From Myxococcota bacterium (GTDB taxonomy: Bacteria > Myxococcota_A > UBA796 > CAJQPC01): a DNA stretch of 36,348 bases. The translations under genes and the position numbers were made by a program. Positions 22,075-29,543 of this stretch are shown piece after piece (within the stretch, counting starts at the first letter, position 1; the number at the start of each line of letters is the position of its first letter). The stretch is taken from NCBI GenBank assembly GCA_023150845.1, contig JAKLKD010000037.1, positions 1-36,348 of the forward strand. Reading direction: 5' to 3'. The notes under the pieces are model-generated. The model searched no databases. It was not told the origin of the DNA and worked only from the letters and a program-made list of their open reading frames with translations.

Positions 22075-23892
22075 TCACCAGCGGCGGGTGAGCTCCAAGG
22101 TCTGCCACTCCGTCGTGATGAGCAGGCCCTCGATGGTCAGCTCCCCCATAGCGTCCGCCGTCGCGGTGCCGCGCTGCTCGCCGAAGCTCCAGTCCACGAC
22201 CTCGCCGGGCTGGGTCTGGAAGGCGTTCACCCGGCGGGGGGTCACGTTGACCGTCGCGGGCAAGGCGCCGTTGGGCAGGTCTCCCGTCGTGGGGTAACCG
22301 CTCGCCGGGGGCGCGCCGCCGGGGCCGTCGAGGGCGCGTAGGGGGATCGACCAGCGGTCCAGGGCGTCGATCAAGGCCGTGGAGTCCCAGCGCAAGCCGC
22401 GGTTCAAGGCCCCGGCGAGCTCCCCGGTCCAGCCCGTGTCCCCGGCGACGGCCTCGTCCCCAGAGTAGGCCGTCTCGTCGTCGTAGGGGCGCAGGCCGTT
22501 GCCGCTCCCGTCGCCGGGGTCACCGTCGAGGGCGTAGCTGGAGAAGGCCGGGAAGCTCTGGCTGAGGCGTAAGGAGGCCTCGGGGTCCGTCGCCAGGTCC
22601 CAGCCGCTCGTCCACCAGACGGGGCCGAGCACGGGGTCCAAGGCGTAGTGGCTGGCCTCGTCCCAGATCAAGAAGTGCCCGACGTGCTCGGCCTGGAGGG
22701 CCTCCGCCCAGCTCACCCCGGTGAGGGGGCTCGGGAACAGCACCGTCGAGAACAGCACGTTCGCGTCATCTTTGCCGTGTTTGTAGAGGATGAACTGGCG
22801 CCGGGCCTCGTGAGAGCGCTGCAGCCAGTCCGTGAGGTCCTGCTCCTCCCAGACCGAGGCGCCGGTCTCCCCGGGCAAGGCCTCGTCCATGGTGCCCCAG
22901 AGCCCCGAGAGCTGAGCCTCTCGGGAGGGGCGGTGCAGGAGCGGCACGGTCTGGGCGTGTAAGGACTGGACCATGTTGAAGTGCCGGGCGTGCATCACCG
23001 CCAGGGTGACCGCCCCGGCGCCGCCCATGGAGTAGCCGCTGAGGCTCACGCGCTCGGGGTCGGCCTCGGGGTGCTGCTGGAGCGCCCACTCCAGGAGGTG
23101 CAGCACGCGGCGCTGGGTGTAGGGCAGGACCTCTCCCGAGGGCGCGCCGTCGGGCAGGCTCGTCGCGTAGCCGAACCAGAAGCTCACGTCGGGGTCGCTG
23201 GGGTTGAGGAGCACCGTCGTCGTCGAGCAGGCCGGGTTGGGGCTCGCGCCGAGGCCGTGGAGCACGACCGAGACGGGGGCGGGGTCGGCGGCGGTCGCGG
23301 CGCTGGGCACACAGAGGATCGCCGAGAGGCCACGCCCGGCGTTCCCTGGGCTGTCGAGCCACTCGTCGGTCGTCTGCACCAGGCGGTAGCGGGTCCAGCC
23401 CGCGCCGGTCTCCGTAGAGACGATGGTCGGCGGCGGCGGGGTGATGGTGTCGAGCACCTCGATCTGGACGTCTTGGCGGACCTCGGTCACGCCGTCCGTC
23501 GCCACGAGGGTCACGGTCCAGGCCTGGCCGCCCTGGATGGAGTCGGGGATGAAGCTCAGGGTGGCCGTCGGCTCGTCCCAGCGGGCGCCGGGGGGCAGGT
23601 TCAGGGCGAAGAGGCGGGCCGGGCGGCTGAGGCTCGCCGAGAGCGCCAGGGCCTCGCCCTCGTCGAGGCTCACCGCGTCGAGCACGGTGAGCGCCAAGGG
23701 GGGCAGCTCGCCGGTGTCCCCGGTCTCGCTCGTGTCCCCGGTGTCGCCGGTCTCGGCCGTCTCGCCGGTCTCGTCGGTGACGCCGCTGTCCCCGCCGGTC
23801 TCTTCGGTGGAGGCGCTGTCGGTGGCGCTCTCGGCGGGGGCGTCTTTGGTGCCCGCGCAGGCGAGAAGCAGGGCGAAGAGGGGGGCGGTCAT
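22075..23892 (-). CDS. Lipoprotein esterase with Asp/Thr/Gly linker and Ig-like domain
   Basis: Encodes 606 residues from the ATG at 23892, chosen for a GGAG site upstream and the immediate signal peptide; the open frame beyond it runs through the terminator of the tRNA. Lipobox LLLAC gives the lipidated C12. Residues 20-62 are a low-complexity linker of Asp, Thr, Gly, Glu and Ser, typical of myxobacterial surface lipoproteins. About 65-150 is a cadherin-like beta sandwich. The alpha/beta hydrolase domain follows: oxyanion region LHGLGA (211-216), nucleophile S288 in GYSMGG (286-291), and H406 or H415 as base. It resembles feruloyl/PHB-depolymerase-type secreted esterases. The C-terminal region (about 430-606) may be another binding domain. 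Confidence 0.82.
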   Translation of the reverse strand: MTAPLFALLLACAGTKDAPAESATDSASTEETGGDSGVTDETGETAETGDTGDTSETGDTGELPPLALTVLDAVSLDEGEALALSASLSRPARLFALNLPPGARWDEPTATLSFIPDSIQGGQAWTVTLVATDGVTEVRQDVQIEVLDTITPPPPTIVSTETGAGWTRYRLVQTTDEWLDSPGNAGRGLSAILCVPSAATAADPAPVSVVLHGLGASPNPACSTTTVLLNPSDPDVSFWFGYATSLPDGAPSGEVLPYTQRRVLHLLEWALQQHPEADPERVSLSGYSMGGAGAVTLAVMHARHFNMVQSLHAQTVPLLHRPSREAQLSGLWGTMDEALPGETGASVWEEQDLTDWLQRSHEARRQFILYKHGKDDANVLFSTVLFPSPLTGVSWAEALQAEHVGHFLIWDEASHYALDPVLGPVWWTSGWDLATDPEASLRLSQSFPAFSSYALDGDPGDGSGNGLRPYDDETAYSGDEAVAGDTGWTGELAGALNRGLRWDSTALIDALDRWSIPLRALDGPGGAPPASGYPTTGDLPNGALPATVNVTPRRVNAFQTQPGEVVDWSFGEQRGTATADAMGELTIEGLLITTEWQTLELTRRW

Positions 23893-24148
23893 AGAGGCTC
23901 CGAGGCTGCCGCGCGGCGGGCGTGGTGGCGAGGCCATTGTAGCCGGGCGCCGCTCGTCTTTAGGCGACGGGCCCCCGGAGGGTGCGCGCTGGGCGCAGAC
24001 ACGACCTCGCGCGGCGCTGAGAGGCCCACAGCGCCTCGTAGAGCGCTCGCCGCCTCCTCCGCCGACCCCGAGGGCCTCCAGGCCCCGAGGCGCGCTCCTG
24101 GGGCCGCCCAGGGCCGCGGTGGTCCACCCGTCGCACAACCCAGAGCAC

Positions 24149-24179
24149 AAAAAGCCTCGCTGGCGGACCAGCGAGGCTT
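24149..24179 (-). terminator. Intrinsic terminator of tRNA-Ala
   Basis: Reading the minus strand, AAGCCTCGCTGG pairs perfectly with CCAGCGAGGCTT (12 bp) around a 4-base loop, followed by a run of Ts (As at 24149-24153 on the plus strand). It begins 3 bases after the tRNA CCA end and is a textbook Rho-independent terminator. Confidence 0.9.
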
Positions 24180-24181
24180 GA

Positions 24182-24257
24182 TGGTGGAGCAAATGGGACT
24201 CGAACCCACGACTTCTACGATGCGAACGTAGCGCTCTCCCAACTGAGCTATTGCCCC
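24182..24257 (-). tRNA. tRNA-Ala (anticodon CGC)
   Basis: A 76-base tRNA on the minus strand with the CCA tail encoded (24182-24184). The acceptor stem GGGGCAA/TTGCTCC contains the G3:U70 wobble pair that identifies tRNA-Ala, with A73 as discriminator. The anticodon stem CTACG/CGTAG encloses TTCGCAT, giving anticodon CGC for GCG codons, which suits a GC-rich genome. The T loop TTCGAGT and the D arm AGCTCAGTTGGGAGAGC are normal. Confidence 0.96.
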
Positions 24258-24268
24258 AAGCAGGCTCT

Positions 24269-24296
24269 TGTTAACCGGCGGCCTCGGCGGCGTCAA
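24269..24296 (-). promoter_or_regulatory. Promoter of tRNA-Ala
   Basis: On the minus strand TTGACG (24291-24296) is followed after 16 bases by TTAACA (24269-24274), and the mature tRNA begins 11 bases later. The spacing and position are as expected for a strong tRNA promoter. Confidence 0.65.
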
Positions 24297-24320
24297 CCCC
24301 CAATGCGCCCCGGGGATCGC

Positions 24321-24440
24321 CCCTGTGGATTCCCTGTGGACAACTCAGGGCTCGTTCTTGGCGTCGATCGGAAACCCGCTCCCAAAGCGGCGCTTCGATC
24401 GACGCCCGTCATCCACCGTGTTGTCAAGCCTGTGGATCAC
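24321..24440. other. DnaA-box-like repeats and cruciform-forming inverted repeat
   Basis: Three CCTGTGGA copies occur at 24322, 24333 and 24429. Each begins a near match to the DnaA box complement TGTGGATAA: TGTGGATTC (24324-24332), TGTGGACAA (24335-24343) and TGTGGATCA (24431-24439). Between them GGCGTCGATCG (24360-24370) and CGATCGACGCC (24396-24406) form a perfect 11-bp inverted repeat, with a nested CCGCT/AGCGG stem. The stretch is intergenic and lies next to a parS-like site. It may bind DnaA; a true origin is not shown. Confidence 0.4.
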
Positions 24441-24494
24441 TCGTCTCCAGCGGGCCCCGTGGAGCCGCCCGCGGAGCCCCCTGCGGAGCGCGGG

Positions 24495-24510
24495 CGTTCC
24501 ACGTGGAACA
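24495..24510. promoter_or_regulatory. parS-like ParB binding site 1
   Basis: CGTTCCACGTGGAACA matches the bacterial parS palindrome (TGTTNCACGTGNAACA) at all but the first base; the inner GTTCCACGTGGAAC is a perfect 14-bp palindrome. It lies just downstream of the end of the MopE-like lipoprotein gene, in non-coding DNA. Confidence 0.8.
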
Positions 24511-24514
24511 CCTC

Positions 24515-25504
24515 TCACTTCCGGTCGAAGGAGAAGGTGCCGTCGTACTTCACGGTGAAGCTGGAGATGGTCGTCGTGCCCGAGGTCTCGCCGTCGAGGG
24601 TGGCGTCGCCGCTCATCTCGCCGGTCCACTCCGCGGAGATGAAGCCCGAGGCGTCCACCTCACCCGTGGCCGAGTCGTCGGAGTTGATGTCGCCGGTCAT
24701 GGTCACGGTCTGCTCACCGAAGAAGGCCAAGGTGCCCGCGAAGGTGCACTTCATGGTGCCGGTGATCATCGGGCTCTTGGTGATGTCGATGGTCGCCGTG
24801 CCCTTGCCGGTACAGACGTCCTTGGCGAAGCCGCCGTCGACGTTCAGGGTGAGGTCGCCCTCGTAGGTGCCCGACCAGTCGGTCTCGCAGCCGGTCTTGG
24901 GGTTGCGGGTGGCGTCGTCGTCGTCACAGTCCGTGCCGTCGGCGAGCAGGCCCTCGGGCTGGGCGCAGGCGAGGGTGGGCTCGTCGCCGTTGCCGTAGCC
25001 GTCGCCGTCCGCGTCGGGGTAAAACTCGGTCTGGCTCGACGCGAGCACGTCGTCGTCCGCGTCGTTGGAGGCGCCGTCACAGTCCTCGTCGACGCCGATG
25101 CCCGCGTCGTCACAGACCTCGTCGGCGTCGGGGTTGATCGCGGCGTTCGTGTCGTCACAGTCGCCGTCTACGCTCACGGAGCCCTCGGGCTGGGCGCAGG
25201 CGACCACGGCCTCGCCGCCAAAACCGTCGGCGTCGCCGTCGAGGTAGTAGGTGGTGCCGTCGGTGGCGTCCTCGTCGATCTCGTCGTCGCAGTCTTGGTC
25301 CGCGCCGTCACAGACCTCGGGGTTGCCAGGGAAGCGGCCCGCGTCCGCGTCGTCACAGTCGACGCCCTCGACCGAGCCGTCGCCGTCGTTGTCTACCCCG
25401 GCGCTGGAGGTGTCGTCCGTCGGCGTGCTGGTGTCATCCAGCTCGACAGAACCGCCCTTACACGCGCCCAGACCCATCAGAAGAAACAGCACGATCCGCG
25501 ACAT
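24515..25504 (-). CDS. MopE-like Asp/Cys-rich repeat lipoprotein
   Basis: Encodes 329 residues from the ATG at 25504, preceded by GGAGGAG. Lipobox GLGAC gives the lipidated C15. Residues about 37-207 carry Asp-rich repeats with paired cysteines (patterns like DGDG, DCDD and VCDG) of the putative metal-binding MopE motif (PF11617-like), which probably bind calcium and are cross-linked by disulfides. Residues about 208-329 form a separate beta-rich domain, resembling lipocalin-like or all-beta lipoprotein modules. Likely a surface protein. It is the third gene of a leftward run with the small membrane protein and FG-GAP lipoprotein, although 24 bases separate it from the gene before it. Confidence 0.82.
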   Translation of the reverse strand: MSRIVLFLLMGLGACKGGSVELDDTSTPTDDTSSAGVDNDGDGSVEGVDCDDADAGRFPGNPEVCDGADQDCDDEIDEDATDGTTYYLDGDADGFGGEAVVACAQPEGSVSVDGDCDDTNAAINPDADEVCDDAGIGVDEDCDGASNDADDDVLASSQTEFYPDADGDGYGNGDEPTLACAQPEGLLADGTDCDDDDATRNPKTGCETDWSGTYEGDLTLNVDGGFAKDVCTGKGTATIDITKSPMITGTMKCTFAGTLAFFGEQTVTMTGDINSDDSATGEVDASGFISAEWTGEMSGDATLDGETSGTTTISSFTVKYDGTFSFDRK

Positions 25505-25528
25505 AGTGAACTCCTCCACTCAGAGCTC

Positions 25529-25774
25529 TCACTGTGACCGATCTTTTGTGCCTTGTCCGGATCGACTCAAAACTTCAGCGCGGCGGCGCGCCCGGACCAG
25601 CTCGTGCACCCCGCCGATGAGGGCCAGGAGGTCGCAGAGGCCGAGCCAGACGACGCCACGCAGGCCCAGGGTGGGGCCGATCACGACGGTCGCGGCGAGG
25701 GCGGTGAGGATCAGGGCGGCGGCGACGACCGCGCCCCAGTCAAGGCGCGCGCTGAAAGAGGAGGTTGCCGACAT
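25529..25774 (-). CDS. Small two-helix membrane protein
   Basis: Encodes 81 residues with two hydrophobic segments (about 14-35 and 39-56) and a basic C-terminus. The start lies inside the end of the FG-GAP gene, overlapping it by 35 bases in another frame. The amino acid composition fits a real inner-membrane protein better than a shadow, since the opposite-strand and third-frame products are low-complexity. No family is recognised and the ribosome binding site is weak, so its reality is probable, not certain. Confidence 0.55.
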   Translation of the reverse strand: MSATSSFSARLDWGAVVAAALILTALAATVVIGPTLGLRGVVWLGLCDLLALIGGVHELVRARRRAEVLSRSGQGTKDRSQ

Positions 25775-27110
25775 TCTTGTCCCAGGTGGTGACCAAAAGG
25801 TCGCGAGGGGCGGGGGCCAAGGCCGTCGCCGTCCAGGCGCCGGGGCCGGAGATCCAGCCGTCCGCGCTCACGGCGCCGACGACGGAGGTGACCGGGGCGC
25901 GGCCCGGCACCGCGGCGAGGCCGACGCCGCTCAGGGTGACCTCCTCCCGGTGGGAGCCGTCGAGGTCGGCCCAGGCCAGGGCCTCGTAGACGACCTCCCG
26001 GGCCGTGGTGGCGCTGGGGGTGGGGGAGAGGCCCGCGCCGTCGTTGAGGTAGAGCCGGCCGGCGCCCCACCAGCTCCCGGCGAAGAGGTCGAGGTCCCCG
26101 TCGCCGTCGACGTCCTCCAGGCTCAGCGCCGACTGGTACGCGGCCTCGTCCTTTGAGGTCCAGCAGAGCGAGAGCTCCGGGCCGCACCAGGCGCGCACGA
26201 CGCCAGGGCCGCCGAGCTGAAGGTTGTCGGAGATGACGAGGTCCAGGGCCCCGTCACCGTTCACGTCGCCCCAGTCCACGGTGTTGCCCTCGTAGGGGCC
26301 CAGGTCCTCGGGGGCCTCCCAGCTCGGCGTCGGGGCGGGCAGGCCGCCCTCGTTGAGGTAGACCGTGTGGGGGTCGCCGAGGTTGGCGATGGCGAGGTCC
26401 AGGGCCCCGTCGCCGTTGAGGTCTACGAAGGCGACGTCCATGGCGTGCCGGTCTCGCTCCGTCGTCCAGGCCGGGGCGAGGCCGAGGTCCCCGGCGCCGT
26501 CGTTCAGGTAGAGGCAGGAGCGGCCCGGGGGGTTCTTGTAGGGCTCACCCACGGCGACGGCGAGGTCGAGGTCCCCGTCGCCGTCGATGTCGCCCAAGGC
26601 GTTGGAGAAGCTGAAGAGGCCCTCCGCCGTCCACGAGGGGCTGGGCTCCAAGGCGCCGCCGAGGTTCATGAAGCGCTCGACGCCGCCGGGCTCGGTGAAG
26701 CGGCCCGGGCCCAAGAAGCGGGAGACGACGACGTCCTCCAGGCCGTCCCCGTCGAGGTCACCGACGCTGAGGTGGCCGTAGTACTCCTGGGTGTCGGACA
26801 TCCACGAGGCCGTGGTCTCCAAGACGCCGCCGTCGTTGCGGTAGAGGCGCAGGGGCCCCGGGGTGATGTCGTTGCCGTTGGCGACGAGCAGGTCGAGGTC
26901 GCCGTCTTGGTCGATGTCGAGGAGGCCGATCCCCGTCGCGACGTCGAGCTCCGTTGACTCCCAGGCCTCGTCGAGGGACAGGTCGGGCCAAGGAGGGGCG
27001 GCGCTGTCCTCGGGCGGCGAGTCCACGACGGACTCAGGCGGGGCGGAGCCGTCCGCCGGGGCCTTGCCTCCGTCGTCACCGAGTTTGCAGGACAGGAGCC
27101 AGAAGAGCAT
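25740..27110 (-). CDS. FG-GAP/VCBS repeat lipoprotein
   Basis: Encodes 456 residues. It is built of repeated units containing calcium-binding loops such as DIDQDGDLDL, DLDGDGLEDV, DIDGDGDLDL, DLNGDGALDL and DVNGDGALDL, the FG-GAP/VCBS (PF13517) pattern that folds into a beta propeller. The signal is unusually short: MLFWLLSC puts a lipobox cysteine at residue 8, and a stop codon in frame just upstream rules out a longer start. Residues 9-40 are a Pro/Asp/Ser linker. Probably a surface-exposed structural or adhesive protein. It is divergent from the pseudouridine synthase gene with only 33 bases between, which hold a CTAGGCCTAG palindrome (27126-27135). Confidence 0.83.
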   Translation of the reverse strand: MLFWLLSCKLGDDGGKAPADGSAPPESVVDSPPEDSAAPPWPDLSLDEAWESTELDVATGIGLLDIDQDGDLDLLVANGNDITPGPLRLYRNDGGVLETTASWMSDTQEYYGHLSVGDLDGDGLEDVVVSRFLGPGRFTEPGGVERFMNLGGALEPSPSWTAEGLFSFSNALGDIDGDGDLDLAVAVGEPYKNPPGRSCLYLNDGAGDLGLAPAWTTERDRHAMDVAFVDLNGDGALDLAIANLGDPHTVYLNEGGLPAPTPSWEAPEDLGPYEGNTVDWGDVNGDGALDLVISDNLQLGGPGVVRAWCGPELSLCWTSKDEAAYQSALSLEDVDGDGDLDLFAGSWWGAGRLYLNDGAGLSPTPSATTAREVVYEALAWADLDGSHREEVTLSGVGLAAVPGRAPVTSVVGAVSADGWISGPGAWTATALAPAPRDLLVTTWDKNVGNLLFQRAP

Positions 27111-27143
27111 AAACGTAGGATAACGCTAGGCCTAGGCGCGTGG

Positions 27144-28226
27144 ATGCAGGAACTTGACGGGGCGCTGGACCCCCTCGGTGATGAGGCGGCGGCGCCGACA
27201 GAGCAGGCGGAGGACGCCGAGGCGGACGAGCCCGCCGAGGTCGTCCCCGACGCCCCGCGGGTGCTGCGGGTGGACCCCCGCGACGCCGGGATGCGGGTGG
27301 ACGTCTACCTCAGCCTGCGCTTTGAGGGCTGGTCCCGGAGCCGGGTCGCCACGTCGATCCGCACGGGGCAGGTGCGCTCGGAGCAGCGCGCCCTCAAGCC
27401 GTCGAGCACGATCCGCGCCGAGGAGCGCCTCGTGCTGGACATCCCCCGCCTCGCGCCCCGGGGGCCCAAGCCGCCCCACCCGCCCGTGGTGCACGAGGAC
27501 CGCCGCCTCGTGGCCTTCAACAAGCCGCCGGGGATGCTCGCCCACCCCGTCGGGCGCACCTTCGTCTGGGGCCTCATCAACCTCGCCCGGGAGCTCTACC
27601 CCAACGAGGAGCTGCACCTCCTGCACCGCCTGGACAAGGAGACCTCGGGGCTCATGGTCCTCGCCCGGGACGACGACGCCAACCGCCTGCTCAAGCGGGC
27701 GTTTAAGGACCGCCGGGTCGAGAAGCGTTACCTCGCCTTGGTGCGTGGGCTCGTGCCCTGGGAGGAGCGGGAGGTAGACGCGCCCATCGGCCAGGCCATC
27801 GACTCGCCGATCTTGCTCAAGCAGGGGGTGCGGGACGACGGGGCGAGCGCCCAGACCCGCTTCCGGGTGATCTCGCGGCACCCCGAGCGCCAGCTCACCC
27901 TCGTGGAGTGCGCGCCGAAGACGGGGAGGACGCACCAGATCCGGGTCCACCTCGACTACATCGGCTTCCCCATCTTCGGCGACAAGATCTACGGCCAAGA
28001 CCCCGAGGTGTTCTTGAGCCTCTACGCCGAGCGGCCCCTCCCCGACCTCCAGGCCCGGCTGGGCCACCCGCGCCAGTGCCTCCACGCCGCCACCCTCAGC
28101 CTGCCGCACCCCGACGGCGGCGAGGTCACCTTGGTCGCGCCCTTGGCGGAGGACATGGTGGCGCTGATCCAGCCCGAGATGTTCCACGTGGAACACAGCG
28201 ATGACCCCGCGGACGCGCCGCGCTGA
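27144..28226 (+). CDS. RluA/RluD-type pseudouridine synthase with S4 domain
   Basis: Encodes 360 residues. An acidic, probably disordered leader (about 1-38) precedes an S4 RNA-binding domain (about 48-100) and the catalytic domain. D164 in HRLDKETSGL (161-170) is the catalytic aspartate, and KTGRTHQIRVH (about 259-269) is the second signature. This domain order is that of RluC/RluD, which modify 23S rRNA, but the target here cannot be assigned. The last residues read PEMFHVEH because the 3' end contains a perfect parS palindrome (28180-28195), so this coding end is shaped by a partition site. The second RluA-type gene in the window (5620-6264) lacks the S4 domain. Confidence 0.9.
   Translation: MQELDGALDPLGDEAAAPTEQAEDAEADEPAEVVPDAPRVLRVDPRDAGMRVDVYLSLRFEGWSRSRVATSIRTGQVRSEQRALKPSSTIRAEERLVLDIPRLAPRGPKPPHPPVVHEDRRLVAFNKPPGMLAHPVGRTFVWGLINLARELYPNEELHLLHRLDKETSGLMVLARDDDANRLLKRAFKDRRVEKRYLALVRGLVPWEEREVDAPIGQAIDSPILLKQGVRDDGASAQTRFRVISRHPERQLTLVECAPKTGRTHQIRVHLDYIGFPIFGDKIYGQDPEVFLSLYAERPLPDLQARLGHPRQCLHAATLSLPHPDGGEVTLVAPLAEDMVALIQPEMFHVEHSDDPADAPR
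28180..28195. promoter_or_regulatory. parS ParB binding site 2
   Basis: TGTTCCACGTGGAACA is a perfect 16-bp palindrome and a full match to the parS consensus. It lies within the last 50 bases of the RluD-like gene. Together with the site at 24495-24510 it gives two parS within 3.7 kb, as expected in an origin-proximal partition region. Confidence 0.9.
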
Positions 28227-28373
28227 CCCGGGGGCGATCGGGCCTCCCGCCGAGCCCTGCGGGGAGCGCCGGAGCTTGAAGGCGCGCTTCGGCGAGGCCG
28301 CGGAGAAGTCTCGCACCCTCGCCGCCGATGTGGCATCACCGGGGAGTACGGCGCCGCGGCGCCCGGAGCGACG

Positions 28374-29543
28374 ATGAACCAGCCCCAGCCGACCCCGCCC
28401 CTCGCGCTCTTGGGGGCCGCGGCGGCCCTCGCCCCCTTCACGGGGAGCATGCCCATCCCGACGCTCACCTCGGTCGGCGAGGAGCTGAGCGCGCGGCCTG
28501 AAGAGGCCACCCGGGTCATCAGCGTCTTCTTCTTGGCCTTCGCGACCTCGATGGTGCCCGCGGGGGCGCTCTCGGACCGCGTGGGGCGGCGCCCCGTGGC
28601 CATCGCGGGCCTCACGCTGCTCGCGGTCTCCAGCGTCGCCGCCGCCCTCGCGCCGACCTTAGAGACCCTGCTGGTCGCCCGCTTCTTTCAGGGCCTCGGC
28701 GCGGCGGCGCCGATGAACCTCACCCGCGCCGTCATCCGGGACGGGGCCTCGGGAGACGAGGCGACCCGGGCGATGTCCGTCGTCTCCGTGTTCCAGTCGG
28801 CGGGGCCGGCCATCGCGCCGATCGCCGGGGCGCTCCTCGGCTGGCGTGTCGGCTTCGGCGCGCTGTCCGTCGCGGCGCTGCTCTTGGTCGGGCTCTCGAC
28901 CTGGCGCTGGAACGAGACCCTGCCGCCGGGGCCCAAGACCTCGCCCTTCAGCCAGCTCCACCACCTCGGCGGGGGGCCCTTCATCCCCTTCGGCGTCGCG
29001 CTCACGGCCTTGTCGTCGATCTGGTTCAGCTTCGTGGCCATCGCCCCGGCGGCCTTCGTCGGCTCAGGTTGGCTCACCCAGCAGGGCCTGGGGCTGATGC
29101 TCACCGGGGTCGCCTTCAGCCTCGTCGGCGGCGCCACGGCCGCGCAGGTGAGCCTCAAGCGGGGCCTGAGCAGCGACGGGGTGCTGCGGGTGGGCGCGGC
29201 GATCGTGCTCCTCAGCGGCGTCGGGCTCGCGGGGATGAGCCTCGCGGCGCCTGGGCTGCTCCCGCCCTGGATCGCCCTCTTCTTCGCCTACGCCTTTGGC
29301 AACGGCATGATGACGCCGCCTGCGGTGATGCGGGCCTTAACCGTGCCGTCCTCGGCGGCGGGGGTGGCGTCCGCGCTCATCGGGGCCGTGCAGCTCCTCG
29401 GCGGCGCCTTGGCGGCGGAGCTCGTGCCCCGGCTGACGGACAGCCTGCTCACGAGCTTCGCCTGGGTCACCCTGGTCTGCCTCGGCGTGATGGTGGGCGC
29501 GCTCTCGTGGGGCTCGGCGCGGCTCAAGACCGCCGCCGCTTAG
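28374..29543 (+). CDS. MFS transporter, Bcr/CflA-like drug exporter
   Basis: Encodes 389 residues with about twelve hydrophobic segments. The loop 2-3 signature appears as GALSDRVGRRPV (about residues 63-74), and the later segment ARFFQGLGAAAPMNLTRAVIRD is typical of the Bcr/CflA drug:H+ antiporter branch. It should export a small hydrophobic compound using the proton gradient. GGAG lies just upstream of the ATG. It ends tail to tail with the ThDP operon, overlapping its last codon by 4 bases, so it is not co-transcribed with it. Confidence 0.87.
   Translation: MNQPQPTPPLALLGAAAALAPFTGSMPIPTLTSVGEELSARPEEATRVISVFFLAFATSMVPAGALSDRVGRRPVAIAGLTLLAVSSVAAALAPTLETLLVARFFQGLGAAAPMNLTRAVIRDGASGDEATRAMSVVSVFQSAGPAIAPIAGALLGWRVGFGALSVAALLLVGLSTWRWNETLPPGPKTSPFSQLHHLGGGPFIPFGVALTALSSIWFSFVAIAPAAFVGSGWLTQQGLGLMLTGVAFSLVGGATAAQVSLKRGLSSDGVLRVGAAIVLLSGVGLAGMSLAAPGLLPPWIALFFAYAFGNGMMTPPAVMRALTVPSSAAGVASALIGAVQLLGGALAAELVPRLTDSLLTSFAWVTLVCLGVMVGALSWGSARLKTAAA

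Noticed and set aside
21711-22341. Several long open frames across the heptamer array on both strands
   Set aside because: Their sequences are only translations of the repeat (monotonous Arg/Ala/Glu/Ser/Cys patterns), with no start signals. Two of them run into the esterase gene in the wrong frame.
23893-24192. Extension of the esterase gene to 24192
   Set aside because: It would run through the tRNA terminator and the 3' end of the tRNA gene, and would remove the lipoprotein signal from the N-terminus.
24321-24510. Chromosomal replication origin
   Set aside because: The DnaA-like boxes are few and imperfect, no AT-rich unwinding region is present, and dnaA, dnaN, parAB and rsmG are absent. 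It is kept only as a DnaA/parS-associated candidate.
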